From Protea cynaroides (lineage: Eukaryota > Streptophyta > Magnoliopsida > Proteales > Proteaceae): 64,000 nt of DNA. Position numbers and translations under genes: made by a program. The stretch lies in the NCBI GenBank assembly GCA_028583415.1, contig CM053270.1, positions 47,818,663 through 47,882,662 of the forward strand. The letters are read 5' to 3'. Under the pieces are notes generated by a model. That model ran no database searches. It was not told where the DNA came from and was given only the letters and a program-made list of their open reading frames with translations. Below, piece by piece: positions 11,630 to 22,960 of the stretch (the first letter of the stretch is position 1; each line of letters starts with the position of its first letter).

Positions 11630-12937
11630 ATGGCTCGTACCAAGGTGCCTAGGGCTCATGACCCAGTTCGTTTCCGCTCCAACGAGGCCTAAGCTCAGTA
11701 TGCTCGCTATGAGCGTAAGAAAGTAAAGGGGGGGTCGCTGTGTGAACTTGGTTAGTCTAGCCTTATTCAACGTGGAGGGTGCTTTTGGTGACATGGGCTG
11801 GCTCCCTGTGATCACTTATGAGGCTTGTACCTGTCCTGATCTGGTGAGACAGTTCTATTGCAATCTCTAGGTAGTGGGGGATTGCAATGATATAGAGAGA
11901 GGTAGGGAGCTCAAGATCATGAGCTACGTCAAAGGGGTGGAGGTCTCATTTAATTGCCAACAGTTGGCTAATATTTTGGGCATATCAAATGATGGCCCTT
12001 TGGTGTACTGTGCTCCCAAGGAGCCCCAGTTCCTATCCTTGGAGATGCGTGCTGAGATTGATAGTCAGCTCATCAGAGATGATCGCTGGGAGATGAAAGC
12101 GATCAACCTATGTCCAAAGCCTTGGGTGTACTGCAAAATTATCCAACACAACCTGATACCCCAGAGTGGACATTATGAGAGGATCTCCCTGTTGACTCAG
12201 TATGTTCTCTACTGTATTTACACCAAGCAGCCTGTCTGCCTTTCTTATATCATTATCCGGACGATGATCCATGCAACGCTGCCTGGTCAGTTGGGCAACC
12301 TACCCTACGGACGTCTGATCTCACATTGCTCACCCACCTACACGTTGACTTAGTAGATGAGAGGATTTAGGAGAAGACCTTCTCATCGGATCTTGACTGG
12401 GAGGCCATTTGTAAGATGGGTATGTGGGATGCTCAGGTCAGTGATGATGAGAGGAACGCTCTGGTGCGTCCTCGTACTCTAGTAGAGGTAGCAGATACCA
12501 CGGTGGCAACAGCAGCAGCAGCAGGGGTTACTGGGGGTGATGCTGAGGATGAGGATCGTATGTACATGGATGTAGACTCCATACCTCCTCCGTCACCTCC
12601 ACATTCCACTGGAGCTGGTCCATCTCGGGCTCCTTCACATATGGCTGGTCCTTCATGCCCACCCTCTGATGATATGATGGGGCTACTGCACGAGATTAGA
12701 GAGGCTTAGCGCGTGATTGATCTGAGAGTGGGAGAGCTTCTAGATGCTCAGCGTGCTACTGATGGGAGAGTAGGCGAGCTCCTAGATGCTCAGCGTGCTT
12801 CCAATCAACGGATGGCCGAGTTGACAGCTAGTCTCCAAACGACCCAGACTCAGGTAGCCTGGTTGACTAGAGTGTATGCTGAGGACTATGATAGAGATCG
12901 CGAGGCACCTCCTCCTCCAGCACCTCCAGCTCCATGA
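11630..12937 (+). pseudogene. Antisense gene of element B (plant transposon-protein-like), frameshifted
   Basis: The gene lies between PBS and gag on the strand opposite to B's own genes. Start ATG at 11630, five nt after an acceptor (CTTGACAG, 11617-11624). A donor CAG|GTAGAA at 11184 gives a 441-nt leader intron. The N-terminus reads MARTKVPRAHDPVRFRS. The core at 11874-12353 contains SFNCQQLANILGIS, KPWVYCKIIQHNLIPQSGHYE and a leucine/tyrosine-rich stretch ending NLPYGRLI, similar to the 'putative plant transposon protein' domain (Pfam Transposase_32, from memory). The C-terminus (12416-12937) is Ala/Pro-rich, then coiled-coil-like with a repeated VGELLDAQRA unit, ending in prolines and TGA. 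Frameshifts near 11735 (a G run) and 12345 and a CAG-to-TAG stop at 12707 disable it. Confidence 0.72.
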
Positions 12938-13214
12938 TGTACCTTTTCTTTCAATTTTTTTCTTTGTACTACAGAGTAACTATCCAGATTGTGGACTGTA
13001 CTCTGATTTGGATATTTATATATATACGTTGCTTTTTACTCGAGTGTATATGAAACTTGTTTCTCCTTTTATATATGCATTATTCTCTTTCTTAATTTTG
13101 TCTCAAATAACACAGGTGCTTATGGTGTATTATTATTAAAGCTTTTAAATTTTATCCTAACTCAGTTCACAAACTCTTGTGGAAGTATACAGGTTTAATA
13201 GATAGAGCCTGAGA

Positions 13215-13226
13215 GCTCTGATACCA
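13215..13226 (-). promoter_or_regulatory. Primer-binding site of element B
   Basis: Minus-strand TGGTATCAGAGC starts 3 nt inside the 5' LTR end. It is complementary to the 3' end of plant initiator-methionine tRNA, the usual primer for plant LTR elements. Confidence 0.9.
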
Positions 13227-13229
13227 AGT

Positions 13230-15564
13230 TGTCACACCCCAATTCTGTACTATTCAGAATGGTGTGATGAACCGTAAATAAACCAACGGTTCAATTAGGA
13301 TCTCAAATAGGCTGTGTCCATTTGCTTAAACCATACACATCCACAACCATAATCAGTGTAAATAAACAATAGCGGAAGTCTTATATATTAAATGAACTGA
13401 GAGTCTAACTGTGATAGAGTAAATAAATTATCCAATTATCTCCACAAGGAGTAAGACATAAATTAAAATAATTAAATCAATTACATTGTCTGTATAATTT
13501 AAACCAAATCTAATCGAAAACACAAGAGTTGCACTCGCATGACGAATCATGCGACTCCATCATAACTTCAGCGTCCATCGCCGCCGCATGTCCATACATC
13601 GAAGCATTTATATAATCTTCTACTGTTGTACCTGCATCATCAACTAAAAATATTCAACGTCGAAAGGGTGAGCACACATCACGGCTCAGTGAGCAAACAA
13701 AACAATGCAACAAACATATGCATGCATTCAATTCATATCTTTGGTCTGGTTCATAAGTTTGCAATGTGCTATAGTAAGGATAGGTGGCCGCTGCACCTCT
13801 ATACACGAATGTGTGGAACTGCCCAATGGATCAAACACCACTGCTGCCCCCACATGCACCCACCATGGAATGTAGATAGAGCTAAAGTGCTTAGGACCGC
13901 ACCGCATCACACTTCCCCTGATGCTCTATCCATACCAACATGTAAGCCCCTATTAGCGAGGGCTTGCAAACTGGGCTCACAACTAACCAATCTTAATGTC
14001 AAACAGTGTATCCAAGGCCTCACCGCATCATCCCTCAATACATCCATAGAGATAGAGCTAAGGCCCCCCGACAGAGTCAGAGACTACACGGTTCGAGACT
14101 ACCTCCCCTGATGCCCTACGACGTAATAGTTCTACTAAGGTAATGGTGATACGAAGATGTTAGTGGACAAGACTTGAGTAAAGATAGAGCTAGAGTCTGG
14201 TGACCAGGATGAACCACAGTGTCACGTCCTCCCCCTGATGCTCTACTCGCATCAAGTACACTAACCACACACATACATTCACATGCATATTCCTAGCATC
14301 ATCATCATCATCATGTTATAATAAACGAAATTAAATATACATGAACAGTAATAACAGGAATAATGGATGACATGTGATACGCACATTACAATCATATAAG
14401 CATAGAATCATTCATAGTATTGGACTCAATAAATAAAAACAATTTATTATTAGCCAATTAGTTTAGGTCTTGTTCCCTCACCTTTGCTTGAGTGTCGATC
14501 CTTGTTCAAGCTTTATGAATCACTTTTAAATCACTAGAAAGGCCTAACAAGTCGATAGATTTTAATTAGAATTAATTTCAATAAATTTAGATTAACTAAA
14601 ATCGTAGGGTCGCAGGTAGGGTAGCACCTAGGGTAGCAGTTTTCTGCGACCCTAGGTTGTAGGGTCGGACGTGGGGTCGGATACCATTCAATCCTACGTG
14701 CGACCACACCCTCCCTGGGACTTCCCGAGGGCATGTGGTCGATCCTGTGGTCTCGTAGGGTCAGTTATCATTCGATCATACGTGCGACCACACGTATTCT
14801 GAGTCGACCTTTCAGTCTAAAGTCCATTCTTTCATGTTTTGATCCTTTGACTTACTTTCATGGTCCATTCTAAGATTGTTCTATGGCTCAAAACTCCAAG
14901 TTTTACACTATTCATTGTCCATAATAATTTTCTCCATGGAATCTCTTGGAACTTGTCCATGGATGGATGATTTGGGTTTCTCTTAATCCTATGTTCTTCA
15001 TAACTATTCTAGGATCTCTTATTCAGGTAAGGAATTAGGTTCATACCTTTATTCAGAGGTTTCTTTGAAGTTTCCTTCTCTTCCTTAGTCTTCTTCTTCA
15101 AGTTTCCTTCTCTTCTTCTCTTCCTTCTCTTTCTCTTTCTCCCACTTTCAATTAGGGTTGTAAAGGAGTGAAAGAGGCTAAGGGACGTCCTATTTATAGA
15201 GGAAAACCCTCCATAATAAGTCCCAATGAGTTTAGGAAAGATCCCCTTGGAATTAGGAAAGTTTTCTAATTTTTGGTTTTTGTCTGTCATCGTAGGGTCG
15301 GACGTAGGATCGCAGGATCCGTCGACCCTACACTTTTTAGTCATCCGACCCTTCGACTAAAAAGTCATGGGTTGGACTTCTGTTGAGGTGGGGTCGACCC
15401 TACCTGTTTAGGCATGCAACCCTACCCTCACATTTGCTATTTTTTGGGTTAGACTTCATACCTGGTCCTTTGATTTCCTCACGCACTTGGTCCACTTGGC
15501 TCGACCATTATAGGTAGACCTGGTACAAGGTGGTAAGACCGGTTAGTTCGATACGGGTCTTACA
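13230..15564 (-). repeat. 5' LTR of element B
   Basis: 2,335 bp, the same length as the 3' copy. TATA box at 15191-15198 (minus). Motif clusters at about 15295-15440 and 14600-14810. Donor CAAAG|GTGAGG at 14482/14481 and acceptor GATGCAG at 13632 define an 850-nt candidate intron that ends at exon C. Three imperfect modules begin near 13876, 14049 and 14185, each pairing an AGATAGAGCTA block with a CCCCTGATGC(T/C)CTAC block. Confidence 0.92.
13510..13631 (-). CDS. LTR exon C in B 5' LTR (intact frame, CxCxxC end)
   Basis: 122 nt from acceptor GATGCAG to TAG, giving 39 codons plus a 2-nt split codon. It begins GTTVEDYINASMYG and ends HDSSCECNSCVFD. Against the H copy (47725-47846) I count 27 base differences: 19 at third, 5 at first and 3 at second codon positions, with no indel. 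That pattern points to selection on a protein. The preceding donor at 14482 leaves the matching phase (one base). The start codon is not identified: an in-frame TAA lies just upstream in the preceding exon. No family is recognised. The Cys motif could bind metal, but that is a guess. Confidence 0.5.
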
Positions 15565-16260
15565 ATCAGTCTTAGAGAATACCTTTGCTCCTTACAACTG
15601 TTTAAACAAGTCATCGATCTAAGGTAGTAGATATCGATTCTTGATCGTGAGCTTGTTTAGTTCCCGATGGTCTATACATAATCTGACACTACCGTCCTTC
15701 TTCTTCATGAATTACATTGGCGCTCCCCGTGATGCAATACTTAGCCTATTAGAAGGCTTGTCTAATAACTTCCATAGTTGAGTCTCAATCCCTTCAACTC
15801 CATAGGAGCTACTCTATAGGTGCCTTTGACATAAGTATCGTCCCTGGGTAACAAGTCGATGACGAACTCGGTCGCATGATCAGATGGTAACCCAGGTAAG
15901 TCTCTTGAAAATACATCAGGAAATTTATGCATCCCATCAATATCTTCCATCTGTGGTGCTTCTTTGGTAATGTATACCACAGATACCATATATCCAACTT
16001 CTTTCTCTTCAAAGCATCTCTTTGCCTTTAGCATAGAGAAGATCAACTTTCACTTCTTAGGCAACATGCTTCCAATAAAACTCAATTATATGCCATCTTT
16101 ATTCTTGAATAAAACCTCTTATATGCACATAACAACTTTGTAGAGTCTTGAGACAACCAATTTATTCCCAAGATGACGTCAAAGTCTGCCATCTCAAGTC
16201 GATTTAGGTTACAGCCAACTTCTGTCCACCCATACAATTTGGACATTGTTCAGAACACTC
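15565..16260 (-). pseudogene. pol: Element A RT start, PR-RT linker and protease remnant
   Basis: Continuation of A beyond B. At 15565-15770 (minus) the RT N-part is readable (VFSKTD, RYLLP-IDDLFKQL, ELNKLTIKN, CIDHRELN in shifting frames). At 15762-16046 the linker reads FSMLKAKRCFEEKEVGYMVSVVYITKEAPQMEDIDG, then DVFSRDLPGLPSDHATEFVIDLLP. MADFDVILGINWLSQDS lies at about 16140-16200. Many stops. Confidence 0.78.
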
Positions 16261-17499
16261 ATCTAACACAACATCTAGTCCAAAAGGGCTTGAACTAGTA
16301 AATTCTGGTGTAAAGGTCTTAACAGCTTGTCTAGTTCCTTCATCTCTTATGATTTTTCAAAGACTATCGTCAAAATCTCATATCTTGAAAAACTCATTAG
16401 CTTATATTTTCTTTATCACTACTGTTCTACCCTGATCTCTCTTTCATACACCTCGAAAAATATCTTGTGATTGTTACTTCATATCCTAAGTCTATCTATA
16501 AGTATTAGGGTATATATTTATAAATTCATTAATTCAGCCAAACTCTTTTGGTCTTTTCTTAATCATCTCACTTGACATTGGCATAACTCTATAGTAGCTG
16601 TATTATACCAGTACTATCCATACCATCATTTTTTATTTCATCATTATATCCACTCTTAGATTTTGCCTTTGGAAATCTTCTGCCTTGCCAAAATTCATAT
16701 CGATATAGCCATCTTTAACTCTACTTGAGTGCTATCTATTTCTTTACTGGCTACTTTTTATAGTTTTCACTTCTTGCTCATGCACTCTTTTACAAACCAT
16801 GACTCCTACCCATCCAATCAGTAATCTCAAAATATATTCTCCATTACTTCATCTGAGGTCTCTTGGTTATAGAATATAATCTGAATTTAATCATCTTACT
16901 TTCCATAATTCCTTATTCACTAAACATCTTATCAATGGATGTCGAGAAATGTAAGAATTAGAATGTTTATCCAAAAGCAATTCATTTTCTTCTTTCGAAT
17001 TCAGGGTAATGACGAACACTTGCTTTATCTAATGAACTTAGGTTTAAAGGATCAGGAGTAAATCTGTGGTAATCCAACTGGCATCAAAAGGTCATTAAGT
17101 TGCACGGTGGTCCAAATATATGAAAATAGAGGTTTTACAGTTCTTAACCTCTTGGTTACAGGTTCTATCGAGTATATAATGCCATTGGTCAAGGCACTAT
17201 AGGAGTAAATCTGGAGAAAGTTTCGTACATCAGAAAATCAGGTATAAATTAGAAGATGTACGCTCAACATGATTAAACATTTAACTGTTCATTCAGTTCA
17301 TATCTCTGTTCATGTTGTCGATCATGAGAGTGGCTTAGATTGGTATAATCAGGACTAATATTAAAGAAACAATATTTATAACTCCAATTGATAGGTTGAA
17401 TCAAGAAGGTATCCTGTTAAGACACGAGAATTTAAAATCAGGTATGTGCATCCTCTATAATCATAAGAGTAAGTGAATAATGCACCGCATCCTATATAA
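16261..17499 (-). pseudogene. Element A degraded gag-PR spacer
   Basis: No long frame. The minus strand resembles the plus strand of element G at about 30930-31740 (for example the CTTACATTTCTC block followed by AAGATGTTTAGT at both 16925-16960 and 31040-31075). The two elements therefore share this unusual, non-coding-looking internal segment where B has gag and PR. I cannot read a protein from it. Confidence 0.5.
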
Positions 17500-17930
17500 A
17501 CCTATCTATTTAGAGGCTTCGACTTTAGAAAACATTCTTCAATCCTTGTCAGATCATTTTATCATGATGTAGTTATCCCATACATCGGTGGCTGATAAGG
17601 GTAACCACCTTGATACCTTGCTTGTTGTGCACTAAGCTTTAGCATTGGGGTGTGCGTTATTGGGACTTACTGTATGGTAGGCACTGTGTTATAGCTAACA
17701 GGTGCTGGGGGTACAGTGTTGCTACCAATCGATACCGTACTTGGTTTGATCCGGAGGTGTTGATGTAGCATTGGCAACTTGGATAGTGATTCACATAGCA
17801 ACTTGCATAGTTAGTCTCATCTGTTGTTGCTCTTGTATTTTGTCGGGCCAAGTTTATTACAACCTTAGCCAAGGCACTTAGTAGTCCAGGTAGATTGACT
17901 GGAGTGGCCTGGTTGTTCACTCTTTTGATT
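17500..17930 (-). pseudogene. gag: Element A gag N-terminal relic
   Basis: Minus-strand frame at 17657-17920 carries NNQATPVNLPGLLSALAKVVINLARQ, which matches the PTNLPAPPTDLATAVMNLAQ segment of B gag. A tyrosine/proline stretch at about 17575-17610 matches YQYQPHMYGAYAPYQ. The gag core that should follow is not readable. Confidence 0.6.
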
Positions 17931-17999
17931 TGCTACAATCTGATTATCATTATTTGATATCTACACAGATGAGTTCTCATTACTTGTTATCAACCTAGA

Positions 18000-18140
18000 T
18001 AGTGGTGGGGTCGGCTTACAACCACTTCTTAATGCTCAAAGGGCGATGGATCAGTGTGTGGCAGATCTCACTTAGAGTCTCCACGTCACCCAGGAGTATA
18101 GCTTTATCTTCTTGTAGTTACTCTTATTCTTAATGTATGG
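18000..18140 (+). pseudogene. Relic of the antisense gene in element A
   Basis: The plus strand reads LNAQRAMDQCVADLT, stop, SLHVTQE, matching the coiled-coil C-terminal part of the antisense protein (LDAQRASNQRMAELTASLQTTQ in B). The N-terminal and central parts are gone. It sits between PBS and gag, as in B, D and G. Confidence 0.55.
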
Positions 18141-18588
18141 CCATTGTTCTCCTATCTATGTTGCATTTAGCCAGAGATCTTTCCCTTTTCCCTTGCAGGG
18201 AATTTAGGCGTTACTAGTCATTTTTCTCCTTCCTCAATTATACATCGAGTTTCACATCTTGTGAGTACCAATTCGGTATTCTAATTTTTCTGCTTTACAG
18301 ATGCTTTCTTTCTTGTTACTATACAATATCCTTTGTATAACTAGGCAATTATCCGACTTATAGATAGTACCCTATACTATTTGTTTATCAGGATAAATTT
18401 TGAATTTTCTCTTTCTGTTTGTGTATATACATGATTTTACCTTTTATATGTACATTATTGTCATGTTTAAGTTCTGTCTCAACCAACACAGGTGCTTATG
18501 GTGTGTTTGTATTAAAGCTTTTAATTTATCCTAGCTCAGTTCATGGACTCTAGTGGAAGTATTCAAGTTTAATGGGCAAGGCCTAAGG

Positions 18589-18600
18589 GCTCTGATACCA
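18589..18600 (-). promoter_or_regulatory. Primer-binding site of element A
   Basis: Perfect minus-strand TGGTATCAGAGC, 3 nt inside the LTR end at 18604. Confidence 0.88.
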
Positions 18601-18603
18601 AGT

Positions 18604-20997
18604 TGTCACACCCCAATTCTGCACCAACCAGAATGGTGTGATGAACCGTCAATAAACCAATGGTTCAACCAGGATCTCGAATAGGCTATACCCACCATGT
18701 TAAACCAAAACACATTCCACATTAATCAGAGATAATAAAGTAAATAGCGGAAGTCTTACAGATAATGAACTGAGGTCTAGTCATGATAAATAATTAATAT
18801 TCCATTTATCTTCAAGTAACCAAAACATAATTTTATACATATTACAAATATCCAAATACAAAAATTAAACACTAAGCGTATCCACAGTTGAAACGCTCAC
18901 TTAACGAATCATAATAGTCCTCCACAGCTTGCTCATCATAGTCGCCACATGTTCATATGTTGGCATGTCAACATAATCTTCAACCATAAAACCTGCAACA
19001 TCAGAAACTAAAAAGAATTTCGCACGTGAGGGTCAGCTCTCCAACTTGAGCTCAATGAGTAAACAAAACATTGCAACAAACATATGCATGCATTCAATTC
19101 ATATCTTTGGTCTGGTTCATAAGTTTGCAATGTGCAATAGAAAGGTTTGGTGGCCGCCGCACCTCTATACACGGGTGTGTAAGCCCACCCAATGGATCAA
19201 ACACCATTGTCGTCCACATCCACCCCACCATGGAATAGGGATAGAGTTAAAGTGCTTAGGACCGCACCGCATCACACTTCCCCTGATGTCCTACCCATAC
19301 CAACACGTAAACTCCTATTGGCGAGGGCTTGCAAATTGGACTCACAACTAACCAATCCTAATGTCAAACAGTGTATCCAAGGCCTCACTCCAGCATCCCT
19401 TAATACATCCATAGAGATAGAGCTAAGGCCCCCCGACTAAGTCAGAGACTACACGTTCCGAGACCACCTCCCCTGATGCCCTATGACGTAATAGTTCTGC
19501 TAAGGCAATGGTGATACGATGACATCAGTAGACAAGACTTGAGTAGAGATAGAGCTAAAGTTCTTAGGACCGCACCGCATCACACTTCCCCTGATGCCCC
19601 ACTCGCATCAAGTACACTAATCACACACAAACATTCACATGCCTATTCCTAGCATCATCATTATCATCATCATGTTATAAATAAACGAAATTAAATATGC
19701 ATGAACATTAATAGCGGAAATATTGGATGACATGTTAAATGTACATTACACGCATACAAGCATAGAATCATTCATGGCATCAGACTTAATAAACAAAAAT
19801 AGTTTATTATTAGCCAATTAGTTTAGGTCTTGTTCCCTCACCTTTGGTTGATCGTAGATCCTCGTCCAAGCTTTATGAATCACTTTTAAATCACTGAAAA
19901 ACCTAATCAAGTTGATAGATTTTAATTAGAATTAATACCCTTAAGTTTAGACTAACAGAAACTGAGGGGTCGCAGGTGGGGTAACACCTGGGGTCTCAGT
20001 TTCTGCGACCACAAGGTCTAGGATCGCAGGGTAGGGTAGCACCTGGGGTCTCAGTTTCTGCGACCCCAGGGTGTAGGGTCGTAGGTAGGGTCGGACATAC
20101 TACGACCCTACGTGCGACCACACCCTCCCTGGAACTTCCCGAGGGCATGTGATCGAACATGTGGGTCTCGTGGGGTTGGATATCATGCGACCCTACGTGC
20201 GACCACACGTGTTATGGTCGACCTTTTACTCTTAAGTCCATTCCTTCATGTTTGAATCCTTTGGCTTACCATCATGGTCCTTCCTATGATTGTTCTATAG
20301 CTCAAAACTATAATTTTACACACTATCCATTGTCCATAATGATTTCCTCCATGGATTCTCTTGGAATTTATCCATGGATGGATGATTTGGGTTTCTCCTA
20401 ATCCTATCTTCTTCATGAAATATTCTAGGCTCTTAAATAAATCATGAGAATTAGGTTCATACCTTAGGTTTGTTGAGGATTCAGAGTTTTCTTTGAATTT
20501 CCTCCTCCTTAGTCTTCTTCTTCAATTCTCCTTCTCTTCTCCTTCTCTTCCTTCTCTTCTCTTTCTCTCTCTTTCAATTAGAGTTCTAAAGGAGTGAAAG
20601 AGGCTAAGGGACGTCCTAATTATAGAGGAATACCCTCCATAATAAGCCCCAATAAGTTTAGGAAAGAACCCCCTTTGGATTAGGAAGGTTTCCTAACTTT
20701 GGTTTCTGGCTGTTTTCGTGGGGTCGCAGGTGGGGTCGCAGAATCCATGACCCTACGTTTTTAAATGTGTGACCCCACGACCAAAATTCATGGGGTTGGA
20801 CTCTTTTGAGGTGGGGTAGTCACACCTGTTTAGGCATGCGACCACACACTCATATTTGACTGTTTTTGGGTTATATTTCATACTTGGTCTTGTGATTTTT
20901 TTACGCACTTGGTCCACTTGGCTTGACCATGATAGGTAAACTGGTGATGACACAAGAATGTAAGGTTAGACCGGGTTCATGGCGTGTGGGTCTTACA
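18604..20997 (-). repeat. 5' LTR of element A
   Basis: 2,394 bp, TGTAAGACCC (minus, at 20997) to GGGTGTGACA (18604). It belongs to a subfamily distinct from B: similar body, with motif clusters at 19960-20230 and 20715-20860. The TATA position has decayed to an AT-rich TATAATTAGG near 20620. Donor CAAAG|GTGAGG lies near 19850 and acceptor GTTGCAG at 18993. The right flank (20998 on) is gag of element C. Confidence 0.9.
18871..18992 (-). pseudogene. LTR exon C in A 5' LTR (one-base deletion)
   Basis: Begins in the conserved frame (GFMVEDYVDMPTYEHVA) after acceptor GTTGCAG. It then shifts frame; the alternative frame continues YDEQAVEDYYDSLSERFNC, still alignable with other copies. The terminal TAG is one base early (121 nt instead of 122). 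A decayed member. Confidence 0.45.
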
Positions 20998-21984
20998 ACC
21001 AACTTCACTGGTGGAAGGACAAATAATAAAGCCTTCCGTACCACGCAGACCACGGCGAGGCCTTCCATGACTAAGGCCACACCCGTGGGAAACCGTCCAA
21101 TTGTTCCATTAGTCACCAACCTCAAATGCTTTAACTGTAGACAAACATGGCACTTTTCCAGATATTGTCCTCACCCTCCTAAAGTAACTCAAATGGAAAA
21201 GGTGTATGCTGTATCTACCGAAGATGTGGAAGCTTCCCTATATATGGTGATAGGTATGTACTTTAAATTATTGCATTAGTAAATTATGTGCATAAGCTGA
21301 ACTATAAAAATTACTATAGGTATTGTAACCATAGCGGGAGTTCCAGCAAAGGTACTCTTCGACTCAGGTGTTATCCATTCCTTTGTGTCTCCATCTTTTG
21401 GAGAAAGGATTAAAGGTGTTACAAAGCCCCTTGGGGCATTATTGGTTGTCTAATTGCTTCTTGGTGTGGAAGTGATCCTTAATGAATATCAAGGGCCATG
21501 CCCAGTCATTATTGATGGAAGAAGTCTGGATGCAAATCTAATTTAACTAGACATGTCAGACTTCGACATGATTTTGGGTATGGACTGGTTATCCCTACAT
21601 AAGGCAAGTATTCAGTATGCGGAAAAGAAGTTTTTTTTCGATGAAGATAATGGGAAGACGTTTGAATTCATAAGGTACAAGAAGCCCAAGAGAAATAAAC
21701 TATTTCTCTCTGCACTTAAGGCAGTCAGGTCCTTACATAAAGATGGAGCAGGATTCTTGGTATCTATCTTAGATGTCATGGCAGATAAACCTCGGTTAGA
21801 AGATCTAGAAGTGGTAAAGGAGTTCATTGATTTTTTCCTAAAGACCTACTAGGATTATCGACAGATTGAGAAATAGAATTTGTGATAGATCTACTACCAG
21901 GATCAATACTGGTGTCTAAGGCTTCGTATCAAATGGTACTTACTGAATTAAAGGAATTGAAGGTACAGTTACAAGTTGCTACAA
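20998..21984 (+). pseudogene. Element C: gag CCHC knuckle, protease and linker
   Basis: Plus strand. A gag end with the zinc knuckle CFNCRQTWHFSRYCP (21127-21171) is followed by protease VTIAGVPAKVLFDSGVIHSF (catalytic DSG near 21362), MSDFDMILGMDWLSLHKAS (from 21553), KLFLSALKAVRSLHKDGAGFLVSILD and the IEFVIDLLPGS linker (21870-21905). Frames change at the LLVV-stop near 21450 and after FLKTY (21850). C is in the opposite orientation to A. Its 5' part lies beyond A, left of the window. Confidence 0.82.
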
Positions 21985-22960
21985 CATCATGGTGAGATCA
22001 CATGGGAAGCATTTCGGGAGGCTTTCCTAGCCAACTATGTTCCCCAGGTGCATACTCTGGGAAAGGGAATCCCTCTTGTGCCGACTGAGAAAGCTCTAGA
22101 GGAATCACCCAAAACAAGCCAAGCTAGAAGTCAACACTTTGGCAAGGGGGAGCGCCTCGAAGAAGTCACCAAGGCATATATAGAGTACATGATTGTGGGG
22201 GACCCCTGCTGTACCTAGTGGGGATACCAAGAGCAACCTCAGATGTCACCTCGACAACTGAACATTTGAGATATTTGCAAGAAGATGATCTCTCAGATAT
22301 GTTTCTCCAAAGACTATGCAAAAATACCACCTGGAGAGGAGATCAAATTGACTCCAGATGAAGAGATCTCTAGGAGGTTTTACCAAACATGTTGCTCGGC
22401 AGTGGAGATCAAACCCAGACCAATGGTTGAGGTAATCAAAACCTTCCCCAAAGCTATACTCAAATGTTTGGGATGTCGTCGAATTGGACACACAATGATG
22501 GAAGGCCCCAACTTCCAATGATATAGGATACGTCTTCTTCATAAACTCCTAAGAAGGGAAAACCAGAGGATGTGGCATGATTGGATGAACCCCAAATAGA
22601 GACAATTATAGAACTAACACCACCGGTAAATCTCCAAGGCATTACAAGAAACATTGCACCACAGATCAAGCTCTTTGAAATTTTGGCTAGGTAGATACAA
22701 AGAAAGCACGATAGAAGCTCCAGATAAGGATGAAGAGATGGGCTAAAGCTGCCCTCCTCCCTGATATACACCGACGATATAGGGAGGTTATGAAAATTGG
22801 GGACACCAGCAACAATGTCGAAATTCAGACATGTATGCAATGAAACTTTGGACATATGCTTTCAATAGACTTAAATATACAGGTTACATAAGTAGACTGG
22901 TATTGATAAATGAAACGAAACTAGTATGGTAGTCTAGAATCTAAGTCAAAAACCTTCATC
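21985..22960 (+). other. Foreign ~1-kb segment replacing the start of C's RT
   Basis: The pol text breaks after LKVQLQ (21980) and resumes at IPNTAFQTRYGRYEF (about 22970); the ~200 bp of RT that belong here are missing. The insert has frames LLQHHGEITWEAFREAFLANYVPQ (21976-22050; gag-like W..F...F...Y) and, at 22450-22500, CLGCRRIGHTM, which resembles a knuckle lacking its last Cys. It is probably a gag fragment of another element. No TSD or terminal repeats seen. Confidence 0.45.

Larger units (their letters stand above)
3670..15564 (-). mobile_element. Gypsy element B, complete with both LTRs, inserted in element A
   Basis: An 11,895-bp minus-strand element with two LTRs of exactly equal length (2,335 bp: 3670-6004 and 13230-15564). 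The flanking 5-mers ATCAA (3665-3669) and ATCAG (15565-15569) are a target-site duplication with one later change. Across the element, A's RT reads continuously. Order in the minus direction: 5' LTR, PBS, antisense gene (on +), gag, PR, RT, RNase H, IN, chromodomain-like tail, PPT, 3' LTR. gag-pol carries several stops and an RT deletion, so the copy is defective. The LTRs differ at scattered positions, so the insertion is not recent. Confidence 0.93.

Noticed and set aside
13215..13226. tRNA gene suggested by the TGGTATCAGAGC match
   Set aside because: Only the 3' tRNA complement is present, at the LTR border; it is a primer-binding site.
13626..14111. A 161-codon plus-strand frame within the B LTR, with relatives at 3979-4446, 19046-19351, 43413-43682 and on the minus strand at 29257-29594, 36467-36759 and 47548-47832
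   Set aside because: It is always antisense to the LTR and overlays the conserved candidate intron and exon C. Its ends and internal indels vary between copies, so it is more simply a shadow of conserved sense-strand sequence.
22460..22855. 131-codon minus-strand frame
   Set aside because: Opposes the gag-like plus-strand frames of the foreign segment, and its hydrophobic composition matches no family I know.
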